NCBI GenBank assembly: GCA_900543205.1
Contig: UQQM01000040.1
Location: 1 to 13,909, forward strand
DNA length: 13,909 nucleotides
From: an uncultured Bacteroides sp.
GTDB lineage: Bacteria > Bacteroidota > Bacteroidia > Bacteroidales > UBA932
Direction of reading: 5' to 3'
Shown here: positions 1 through 5,746 of the stretch, in pieces
Position numbering within the stretch: position 1 is the stretch's first letter
How the letters are laid out: every line of letters starts with the position of its first letter
Made by a program: the position numbers and the translations under genes
The notes under the pieces: generated by a model
Seen by the model: only the letters and a program-made list of their open reading frames with translations
What the model was told of the DNA's origin: nothing
Databases searched by the model: none

Positions 1-37
1 CCTCAAAGTAGCGTGTCTACCATTTCACCACGTCCGC
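1..37 (-). tRNA. tRNA-Leu (anticodon GAG), 5' half only, cut by the window edge
   Basis: Read on the minus strand, the sequence begins GCGGACG (acceptor 5' strand, 37-31), then TG and a D-arm containing GGTAGA. It continues with an anticodon stem CTACT and loop TT-GAG-G, placing anticodon GAG at 4-2. This is the layout of a bacterial leucine tRNA reading CUC/CUU codons. The anticodon 3' stem, variable arm, T-arm and CCA end lie outside the window, so pairing of the acceptor and anticodon stems cannot be checked. A perfect Bacteroidota-type promoter lies just upstream (82-52, minus strand). Confidence 0.88.
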
Positions 38-51
38 ATACTTTGGGACTG

Positions 52-82
52 CAAATGTATGCAATATTCTGGAAAACACAAA
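52..82 (-). promoter_or_regulatory. Promoter of the tRNA-Leu gene
   Basis: On the minus strand, TTTG (82-79) is followed after exactly 19 bases by TACATTTG (59-52), a perfect match to the Bacteroidota consensus TTTG-N19-TAnnTTTG. Transcription would start near position 45, several bases before the mature tRNA 5' end at 37. Directly upstream of the -33 element lies a perfect A/T palindrome (83-97), which could act as an UP-like element; that role is inference. Confidence 0.75.
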
Positions 83-111
83 ATTTTTTGAAAAAATCGA
101 GCGGGGCTCCG

Positions 112-133
112 CAATCATCATTTATTATGATTG
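112..133. promoter_or_regulatory. Candidate operator: 22-bp near-perfect palindrome on the feo promoter
   Basis: Arms CAATCAT (112-118) and ATGATTG (127-133) are perfect inverted repeats. Inside them 120-121 also pairs with 124-125, so 9 of 11 symmetric base pairs match. The right arm ends on the TTG that serves as the -33 element of the feo promoter, so a bound dimer would touch the polymerase site. The length suits a dimeric helix-turn-helix protein. The regulator encoded at the end of the same operon and a Fur-family protein are both plausible binders; neither is shown by the sequence. Confidence 0.5.
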
Positions 134-161
134 ACAGAAAGTGCATAAATGATGATATTTG
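131..161 (+). promoter_or_regulatory. Promoter of the feo operon
   Basis: TTG (131-133, within TTGACA) is followed after 20 bases by GATATTTG (154-161), which matches TAnnTTTG except for the first base. The start of transcription would be near 167, leaving a leader of about 15 bases before the ATG at 182. The -33 element overlaps the right arm of the palindrome at 112-133. Confidence 0.55.
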
Positions 162-181
162 CAGGATTAATTGCAACATCT

Positions 182-2512
182 ATGACTCTGGATAAACTGG
201 GAAAGGGCGAGTCTGCCGTAATCGTGAAAGTCGGAGGACAAGGCGAGCTGAGGCAGCATTTCCTTGACATGGGAGTCATTCCCGGACAGACCCTGACATT
301 GACCAAGTTCGCTCCGCTCGGCGATCCGATGGAGCTGCTCATTAACGGTTATTCCTTGACTCTGCGTCTTGCGGACGCAGCTGAAATCGAGATAGAAAAA
401 CTGGACGTCGTCCCGGGCCTTGACGCCGACGCCGGGGCTCCGATAGAAGATGAGGACGAGCATCCCGGCTTCGGAGAAGAGGGCCGCTTCCATTCCAGGA
501 AAGACGAGAACCCTCTCCCCAAGGGGACGGTGCTCACCTTTGCCCTGGCCGGCAACCAGAACTGCGGCAAGACCACCCTGTTCAACCAGCTCACGGGGGC
601 GAACCAGCATGTGGGGAACTTCCCCGGGGTCACCGTCGACCGCAAGGACGGAGTTATCCGCGGCCATCAGGATACGCTGGTGACCGACCTGCCGGGAATC
701 TATTCGCTTTCCCCCTACACCTCCGAGGAGATAGTGTCCAGGAATTTCATCCTGGAGGAGAAGCCCAGGGCGATAATCAACATAGTCGATGCCGGCAATA
801 TCGAGAGGAATCTCTATCTGACCATGCAGCTGCTGGAGCTGAACGTCCCCATGGTGCTGGCGCTCAATATGATGGATGAGGTTGAGGGCAATGGCGGTTC
901 CGTTCGTGTGAACGATATGGAAAGGTTGCTCGGCATACCCGTGGTGCCCATATCAGCAGCGAAGAACGAAGGCGTGGACGAACTTGTCCAGCACGCCGTG
1001 CACATCGCAAAATATCAGGAGCAGCCGCAGCGTCAGGATTTCTGCGGCAAGAATGACTACGGCGGAGCCGTCCACCGCTGCATCCACGGCATAATGCACC
1101 TTGTCGAGGACCATGCCAGACGCGCCGGGCTGCCCATCCGCTTCGCCGCGAGCAGACTGATAGAAGGCGACGCCGAGGTGACTGCGAAGCTGGACCTCTC
1201 TGAGAACGAGAAGGAAATGGTCGAGCACATAATCCGCCAGATGGAGGATGAGCGCGGTCTCGACAGGTGTGCTGCCATGGCCGACATGCGCTTCACCTTC
1301 ATCAAGCGTCTTTGCGCCCGGACCGTGGTCAAGCCCCGGGAGAGCCGGGAATACCGCCGCAGTCTCAGCATGGACAGCGTGCTGACGGGGAAGTATACGG
1401 CCCTGCCGATTTTCGCCGTGGTCATCTCTCTGGTCATCTGGCTGTCGATTGACGTGCTGGGTGCTCCGGTGCAGGGATGGATAGAATCCGGAATGAACTG
1501 GCTCACGGGCGTGTGCGATGGCGCACTGGGCCGCTGGGGCGTGTCCCCGGCGTTGCGCTCCCTGGTCAGCGTCGGCATTTTCGGCGGCGTGGGCACCGTG
1601 GTCAGCTTCGTCCCGATAATCGTGTTCATGTATTTCTTTCTGTCGATGCTCGAGGACAGCGGCTACATGGCCAGGGTGGCGTTCGTGTTCGACAAGCTTT
1701 TCCGCAGGCTCGGGCTCAGCGGGCGCAGCATCGTCCCACTGCTCGTGGGCTTCGGATGCACCGTGCCTGCGGTGATGTCCACAAGGACGCTGCCGTCCGC
1801 GAGGGACAGGAAGATGACGATCCTGCTGACCCCGTTCATCAGCTGTTCGGCGAAGATTCCCATCTATGCCTTCCTGACGAACATGTTCTTCCCCGGACAC
1901 GGCGGACTGGTGCTTGTGATATTGTATCTGTCGGCGATTCTTGTGGGTCTGGCGGTGGCCCTGTGCTCAAAGGCGGTTTCGCATGCAAGGCCGGCCCCTT
2001 TCGTCATGGAGCTTCCGAACTACCGTCCGCCCGGAGCCCGGAATGTGCTGCGGCTCATGTGGGATAAGACCAAGGACTTCCTGCAGAGGGCGTTCACGGT
2101 GATTTTCGTGGCCTCCATCGTAATCTGGTTCCTCCAGTCCTTCGATTTCAGGCTCAACCTCGTCGGTAGCCAGGACAGCATGCTGGCGCTCATGGCCGGA
2201 GCCGTCGCCCCGGTCTTCGCCCCGCTCGGCCTCGGGGACTGGCGCATAGTGACAGCCCTGATAAGCGGTTTCCTCGCGAAGGAGAGCGTGGTCTCCACCC
2301 TGCAGGTGCTGGACGCGACGGCCGTGCTCACGACCCTGACCGCGATTCCCATGCTGGCTTTCTGCCTGCTGTACACTCCCTGTGTGGCGGCGGTGGCGGC
2401 GGTGCGCAGGGAGCTTGGCGGCAGGTGGGCGGTATTCATGGTGGTGTTCCAGTGTCTGGTCGCATGGTTGTGCGCACTGCTGGCGTATCTGGTCGCGGGT
2501 CTGTTCATCTGA
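182..2512 (+). CDS. feoB: Ferrous iron transporter, FeoA-FeoB fusion protein
   Basis: This is the GTP-dependent Fe(II) importer of the inner membrane, 776 aa. Residues 1-75 are an SH3-like FeoA domain, followed by an acidic linker (about 78-115). The FeoB G domain carries G1 GNQNCGKT (124-131), G2 GVTV (149-152), G3 DLPG (169-172), G4 NMMD (229-232) and G5 SAA (258-260), and a helical GDI-like region follows. The membrane part starts near 405 and includes the conserved Cys gate segments GFGCTVP (523-529) and ISCSAKIP (553-560). An in-frame ATG exists at 149, but 182 is preferred: FeoA proteins normally begin MTLxxL, and the -7 box of the promoter lies downstream of 149, so that ATG would not be transcribed. 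It is first in an operon with the next two genes. FeoA-FeoB fusions are known in Bacteroidota; FeoA is usually a separate protein elsewhere. Confidence 0.96.
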   Translation: MTLDKLGKGESAVIVKVGGQGELRQHFLDMGVIPGQTLTLTKFAPLGDPMELLINGYSLTLRLADAAEIEIEKLDVVPGLDADAGAPIEDEDEHPGFGEEGRFHSRKDENPLPKGTVLTFALAGNQNCGKTTLFNQLTGANQHVGNFPGVTVDRKDGVIRGHQDTLVTDLPGIYSLSPYTSEEIVSRNFILEEKPRAIINIVDAGNIERNLYLTMQLLELNVPMVLALNMMDEVEGNGGSVRVNDMERLLGIPVVPISAAKNEGVDELVQHAVHIAKYQEQPQRQDFCGKNDYGGAVHRCIHGIMHLVEDHARRAGLPIRFAASRLIEGDAEVTAKLDLSENEKEMVEHIIRQMEDERGLDRCAAMADMRFTFIKRLCARTVVKPRESREYRRSLSMDSVLTGKYTALPIFAVVISLVIWLSIDVLGAPVQGWIESGMNWLTGVCDGALGRWGVSPALRSLVSVGIFGGVGTVVSFVPIIVFMYFFLSMLEDSGYMARVAFVFDKLFRRLGLSGRSIVPLLVGFGCTVPAVMSTRTLPSARDRKMTILLTPFISCSAKIPIYAFLTNMFFPGHGGLVLVILYLSAILVGLAVALCSKAVSHARPAPFVMELPNYRPPGARNVLRLMWDKTKDFLQRAFTVIFVASIVIWFLQSFDFRLNLVGSQDSMLALMAGAVAPVFAPLGLGDWRIVTALISGFLAKESVVSTLQVLDATAVLTTLTAIPMLAFCLLYTPCVAAVAAVRRELGGRWAVFMVVFQCLVAWLCALLAYLVAGLFI

Positions 2513-2519
2513 CGGGAAT

Positions 2520-2708
2520 ATGAGCATAGCCGACATAATAATACTGGTGGTCGTGATTGCGGCGCTCGCCGTGGCGCTGAGGTATCTGAAAAAGCATCCG
2601 CAGACTGACGGATGCGACGGAGCGTGTGCCTCGTGCGGCAGAAAGGACGGCTGCTCTTCCGCCGGAGACGGCGGGGACCGGGATTCGGACGGAAAAAAAC
2701 AGATGTGA
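2520..2708 (+). CDS. FeoB-associated Cys-rich membrane protein
   Basis: A 62-aa protein that begins 7 bases after the feoB stop. Residues 3-21 form one hydrophobic helix (ADIIILVVVIAALAVAL), followed by basic RYLKKH. A short tail then carries four cysteines, C32, C36, C39 and C45 (spacing CxxxCxxCxxxxxC), and a Gly/Asp/Lys-rich end. This matches the small FeoB-associated Cys-rich family found next to feoB in many Firmicutes and Bacteroidota. It takes the genomic place of enterobacterial FeoC but is not homologous to that winged-helix protein. The cysteines may bind iron or an Fe-S cluster at the cytoplasmic mouth of FeoB; this is inference. The positive-inside pattern suggests an outside N terminus and a cytoplasmic tail. 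Confidence 0.85.
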   Translation: MSIADIIILVVVIAALAVALRYLKKHPQTDGCDGACASCGRKDGCSSAGDGGDRDSDGKKQM

Positions 2709-2709
2709 C

Positions 2710-3660
2710 ATGGAGATTTTTTCAGGAAACATGAAGGTGTCGGAGCTGGCGGACTGCAACTGCCGGCTGCTGCTTGTCCTTTCCCGGCTGGGGATTTCGG
2801 GAAGTTTCGGCGAGAAGACGCTTGCCGAGGTCTGCTCCAGGGCGGGGCTCGACACAGATACGGTCCTGCTCATCTGCCGGGTATATTCTTCTTCGGATTA
2901 CCGGCCTTCGATGAGGGAGGTGCGGCGCTGCCGGGCGGAGGACGTCGTGCGCTATGTCAGGCGGTCGCACGATTTCTACCTTCGCAACGCCATCGAGTCC
3001 ATAGCCGCTTCCATAGAAAGGCTCATCGAGCCTTGCCGGCCTGCGCAGCAGCAGGTGATATGGGATTTCTTCTCGGGCTATAAGGAGGAGCTGCTCAGGC
3101 ATTTCGCGTTCGAGGAGGAAGAGGTGATACCGTACGTGGACGAACTTCTCGAGGGCCGCAGGAACCCGGCGTTCAGCATACATTATTTCGAGGAGAACCA
3201 CACCAACATAGACGAGAAGCTGTCCGACCTCAAGAACATCGTGATGAAGTCGCTTCCGCACGAATGCGATGATTCCCTGCGCCTTAACCTGCTTCAGGAC
3301 CTTTACGCCCTTCAGGACGACCTCCGTTCGCATACCTGCATAGAGGACCATATTCTGGTGCCCGTCGCCAGGCTTCTGGAAGGGACGAGGGGTTCCGGCG
3401 CCCGGCATGAGGAGGCGCATGTCGAGGAGGATGATGAGACCGAGCTCTCCGAGAGGGAGAAGGAGATTCTGATATGCGTGGCCAGAGGCATGATAAACAA
3501 GGAGATAGCCGATTCGCTGAACATCTCCATCAACACGGTGATTACGCACCGCCGCAACATCACGCGCAAAATCGGAATCCGCTCCATCCCCGGTCTTACG
3601 GTCTATGCGATTCTGAACGGGCTCATAGACATCAAGGATGTGGAGCAGGGTCTTGGATAA
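2710..3660 (+). CDS. RIC/YtfE-like hemerythrin domain fused to LuxR-type HTH; putative iron/redox-sensing regulator
   Basis: A 316-aa cytoplasmic protein that starts one base after the preceding stop, so translational coupling is likely. Residues 8-60 resemble the N-terminal domain of RIC (YtfE/ScdA) iron-cluster repair proteins, including the pattern GxKTLAEVCxxxGLD. The family's CC dipeptide is replaced by residues around SGSFGE (30-35). Residues 80-225 are a hemerythrin four-helix bundle with a full RIC-type diiron ligand set: H87, H131xxxE135, H164 and H208xxxE212. Residues 246-302 are a LuxR/NarL C-terminal helix-turn-helix (LSEREKEILICVARG, then NKEIADSLNISINTVITHRRNI). No receiver domain is present. 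As last gene of the feo operon it probably senses Fe(II), O2 or NO through the diiron centre and controls iron uptake or stress genes. The domains are clear; ligand and targets are inferred. The start at 2710 is chosen because the homology begins there, although the frame stays open further upstream. Confidence 0.88.
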   Translation: MEIFSGNMKVSELADCNCRLLLVLSRLGISGSFGEKTLAEVCSRAGLDTDTVLLICRVYSSSDYRPSMREVRRCRAEDVVRYVRRSHDFYLRNAIESIAASIERLIEPCRPAQQQVIWDFFSGYKEELLRHFAFEEEEVIPYVDELLEGRRNPAFSIHYFEENHTNIDEKLSDLKNIVMKSLPHECDDSLRLNLLQDLYALQDDLRSHTCIEDHILVPVARLLEGTRGSGARHEEAHVEEDDETELSEREKEILICVARGMINKEIADSLNISINTVITHRRNITRKIGIRSIPGLTVYAILNGLIDIKDVEQGLG

Positions 3661-3683
3661 GAATCGGGCTTGTGCTATATTTG
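3653..3683 (+). promoter_or_regulatory. Promoter of queH
   Basis: TTG (3653-3655) and a perfect TATATTTG (3676-3683) are separated by 20 bases. The -33 element lies inside the last codons of the upstream regulator gene. Predicted transcription start is near 3689, giving a leader of roughly 24 bases before the queH ATG at 3713. This makes queH a separate unit from the feo operon. Confidence 0.7.
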
Positions 3684-3704
3684 AAGCAGTGTAAAACTGT
3701 TTTT
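3684..3704 (+). terminator. Possible weak intrinsic terminator of the feo operon
   Basis: An imperfect 7-bp stem (3684-3690 with 3696-3702, one G:U pair, only two G:C pairs) has a 5-base loop and runs into five T residues (3700-3704). It lies just past the queH -7 box, so transcripts started at the queH promoter would lack part of the 5' arm while read-through feo transcripts would contain it whole. The stem is weak, so this is tentative. Confidence 0.3.
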
Positions 3705-3712
3705 GCCGAATC

Positions 3713-4312
3713 ATGGCCCTGGTGCTGAATCCCCCGGTTCCGGGAAGAATACTTCTTCATTCCTGCTGCGCCCCCTGCTCGGGTGCGGTGCTGGAGTGCA
3801 TGGTGCAGAACGGTCTCCGCCCGACCGTCTTCTTCAGCAATTCGAACATAGTCCCGAGGGAGGAATACGAGCTGCGCAAGTCCGAGCTGCGGCGCTATTG
3901 CGATTTCCTCGGAGTCGGGGCCGTGGATGATGAATACGACCATGGCGCCTGGCTTTCTGCGGTGCGCGGTCTGGAAAACAGTCCGGAGAGAGGCCCGCGC
4001 TGCACCGAATGTTTCCGTTTCAGACTCCTGCGCGCGGCCCGTTATGCCGCCCGGAACGGTTTCGCGGTGCTGACCACGACGCTGGCGTCCTCGCGATGGA
4101 AGAATCTTGACCAGGTCAATGCGGCGGGGGAGTGGGCATGCGCCGAACTGGCGGGCGTTCCGGTATTCTGGCCTATGAATTGGCGTAAGGGCGGCCTTCA
4201 GCCCCGCCGCGGCGAAATCATCCTCGAGCAGAATTTCTACAACCAGACCTGGTGCGGCTGCGAATTTTCAAGGCGGGTCTCAGAAACGGAACTTCACTCC
4301 GGCGGAAAGTAA
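3713..4312 (+). CDS. queH: Epoxyqueuosine reductase QueH
   Basis: A 199-aa cytoplasmic enzyme of the DUF208/QueH family. It reduces epoxyqueuosine to queuosine in the wobble position of GUN-decoding tRNAs and replaces the unrelated cobalamin-dependent QueG. The diagnostic metal-binding cysteines are all visible: HSCCAPC (C18, C19, C22), CTEC (C97, C100) and WCGC (C181, C183). The family is known to bind a [4Fe-4S] cluster plus a further metal ion. The length is typical. The gene has its own Bacteroidota promoter and its last 33 bases overlap the end of the convergent barrel gene. No other queuosine gene is in the window. The start at 3713 sits the expected distance before the LLHSCCAPC core. 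Confidence 0.93.
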   Translation: MALVLNPPVPGRILLHSCCAPCSGAVLECMVQNGLRPTVFFSNSNIVPREEYELRKSELRRYCDFLGVGAVDDEYDHGAWLSAVRGLENSPERGPRCTECFRFRLLRAARYAARNGFAVLTTTLASSRWKNLDQVNAAGEWACAELAGVPVFWPMNWRKGGLQPRRGEIILEQNFYNQTWCGCEFSRRVSETELHSGGK

Positions 4313-4888
4313 GCCCTGGGTGCCGACATTCATTTCCAGGAAACCCCTGACGTTCCTTCCTCCGAAGTCCATGCCCACGGGCGTCAGGCAGGTGCAGGGG
4401 GCCGCGCTGGTGGGGCCTTCAGGATCGATCAGGAGCATTACTCCGAGGGCTAGCTTGGAGTATATGCTGACGTGACTGTCCTGAAGCCATCTGAGGGTTA
4501 CTGCCGGCATTATGGAGATGTTTCTGTACATGGTTCCGTCCACGACAGCTTCGATGCCTGTGCCGGGAAGGATGAGCCGTGCGACAGGCAGGGTGCTGGC
4601 TTCATAGCACACGGTACCTCCGACCGCCCAGCGGCTGTTGAAGTAGTGCCGGTAATCGACGGCGGCTGTTCCCATGCTTTCCAACCTGTCCACGTCCAGC
4701 CGGAAAGAGTAGAGTACGTTCCTGAAAAGCACTCCCGTCAGATAGTAGGCCGAGCCCCAGCCATACGACACCGAGACTTCGTTTTTCGGGAGATTGCCGC
4801 CATCCCGGGGCGCAGGCCCGGCATATCCTCCGGCGTATGGCGCGGAGACAAGCAGTGCGGCGAGAGTAAGAAACAGCAGTTTTTTCAT
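4280..4888 (-). CDS. Small outer-membrane beta-barrel protein, paralogue 1
   Basis: A 202-aa protein with a signal peptide (MKK, then hydrophobic 4-15; cleavage probably near residue 20). The rest is alternating amphipathic strands ending in an aromatic residue (AGVKFRF), as in outer-membrane barrels. It aligns over its whole length with the protein at 10731-11315. Shared blocks are NE(V/I)SVxYGxGS, MPxxTxxW, (I/M)YS(K/R)xAxGxML, PVGxDFG and RGFLExxxGxQG. No specific function is recognised. A perfect -7 box precedes it on the minus strand. Its 3' end overlaps queH by 33 bases in convergent orientation. One Cys pair (in PCTC) falls in a probable loop. It may be a structural or accessory barrel; assigning it to the neighbouring exporter would be guesswork. 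Confidence 0.8.
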   Translation of the reverse strand: MKKLLFLTLAALLVSAPYAGGYAGPAPRDGGNLPKNEVSVSYGWGSAYYLTGVLFRNVLYSFRLDVDRLESMGTAAVDYRHYFNSRWAVGGTVCYEASTLPVARLILPGTGIEAVVDGTMYRNISIMPAVTLRWLQDSHVSIYSKLALGVMLLIDPEGPTSAAPCTCLTPVGMDFGGRNVRGFLEMNVGTQGLLSAGVKFRF

Positions 4889-4910
4889 GCGAAAAGCGGT
4901 TAGTCAATGA

Positions 4911-4918
4911 CAAAGATA
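4911..4918 (-). promoter_or_regulatory. -7 element of the barrel gene promoter
   Basis: Minus-strand TATCTTTG (4918-4911) is a perfect TAnnTTTG match, 22 bases before the ATG at 4888. No clear TTTG or TTG is found 19-20 bases further upstream, so the -33 element is weak. The 9-bp palindrome GTCAATGAC (4903-4911) touches its downstream edge. Confidence 0.5.
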
Positions 4919-4936
4919 AAAAATTTCAGCCTGATG

Positions 4937-4967
4937 TTTGCATATATATAAAAATGTATTACCTTTG
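4937..4967 (+). promoter_or_regulatory. Promoter of the ABC exporter operon
   Basis: TTTG (4937-4940), a 19-base A/T-rich spacer, and TACCTTTG (4960-4967) match the Bacteroidota consensus exactly. Transcription should begin near 4973, leaving a leader of about 50 bases. AAGGA (5016-5020) lies only 3 bases before the ATG at 5024, closer than a normal Shine-Dalgarno site. The promoter is back-to-back with that of the minus-strand barrel gene. Confidence 0.8.
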
Positions 4968-5023
4968 CAGTGTATTAGTTTAATAAGACATCGACAACAA
5001 ACGGACAAAACATTGAAGGATAT

Positions 5024-5746
5024 ATGCTGATAGAAGTCAAAGGCGTCAACAAGACCTACAACAACGGGCAGCCTCTCCATGTGCTCAAGGGCATAGACCT
5101 GAACGTGGACAAAGGCGAGTTCGTATCCATAATGGGCGCTTCCGGTTCGGGCAAGTCCACGCTCCTGAACATTCTCGGAATCCTCGACAACTACGATTCC
5201 GGCGAATATAGGATTGACGGCAAGCTGATATGGAACCTCAGCGAGAAGAAGGCGGCGGAGTACCGCAACAGGCTGATAGGTTTCGTGTTCCAGTCGTTCA
5301 ACCTGATTTCGTTCAAGACGGCGGTCGAGAACGTCGAGCTGCCTCTGTTCTATCAGGGGGTCAGCCGCCGCAAGCGCCGCGACCTGGCGATGGAGTACCT
5401 GGACCGTCTGGGCCTCGCGAACTGGGCCTCCCACTATCCCAACGAGATGTCCGGAGGGCAGAAGCAGCGCGTTGCGATAGTCCGTGCGCTGATCACCAAC
5501 CCGAAGATCATCCTCGCCGACGAACCTACCGGAGCCCTCGACTCCAAGACCTCCGAAGAGGTGATGCAGCTGCTCGCCGACCTCAACCGCAAGGACGGAG
5601 TCACCGTGATAGTCGTGACCCATGAGAGCGGGGTCGCCAACTGTACCGACCGCATCATCCACATCAAGGACGGACTCATCGGAAAGATCGAGGACAACCG
5701 CGAGCATCACGCATCCCGCTTCGGCGCAGACACCATAATGAAATGA
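5024..5746 (+). CDS. ABC exporter ATPase, MacB/LolD type
   Basis: A 240-aa nucleotide-binding subunit of the MacB/LolD/FtsE class. Visible motifs are Walker A GASGSGKS (38-45), Q-loop Q90, signature MSGGQKQR (142-149), Walker B IILADE (162-167) followed by PTGALD, and the switch H200. Length and the EPTGALDSKT block are typical of lipoprotein or MacB-type transporters, in which the ATPase drives movement in the periplasm rather than passage through the membrane. It is the first gene of a five-gene operon. Its stop overlaps the next start in ATGA, so the two are probably co-translated. The substrate is not indicated. Confidence 0.94.
   Translation: MLIEVKGVNKTYNNGQPLHVLKGIDLNVDKGEFVSIMGASGSGKSTLLNILGILDNYDSGEYRIDGKLIWNLSEKKAAEYRNRLIGFVFQSFNLISFKTAVENVELPLFYQGVSRRKRRDLAMEYLDRLGLANWASHYPNEMSGGQKQRVAIVRALITNPKIILADEPTGALDSKTSEEVMQLLADLNRKDGVTVIVVTHESGVANCTDRIIHIKDGLIGKIEDNREHHASRFGADTIMK

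Noticed and set aside
149..181. Upstream ATG for feoB adding 11 residues
   Set aside because: The extra residues are not part of FeoA, and the likely -7 box (154-161) lies within this stretch, so it would not be transcribed.
2626..2709. Upstream in-frame extension of the hemerythrin-LuxR gene
   Set aside because: It would overlap the Cys-rich peptide gene in another frame and has no domain similarity; the ATG at 2710 sits one base after the upstream stop.
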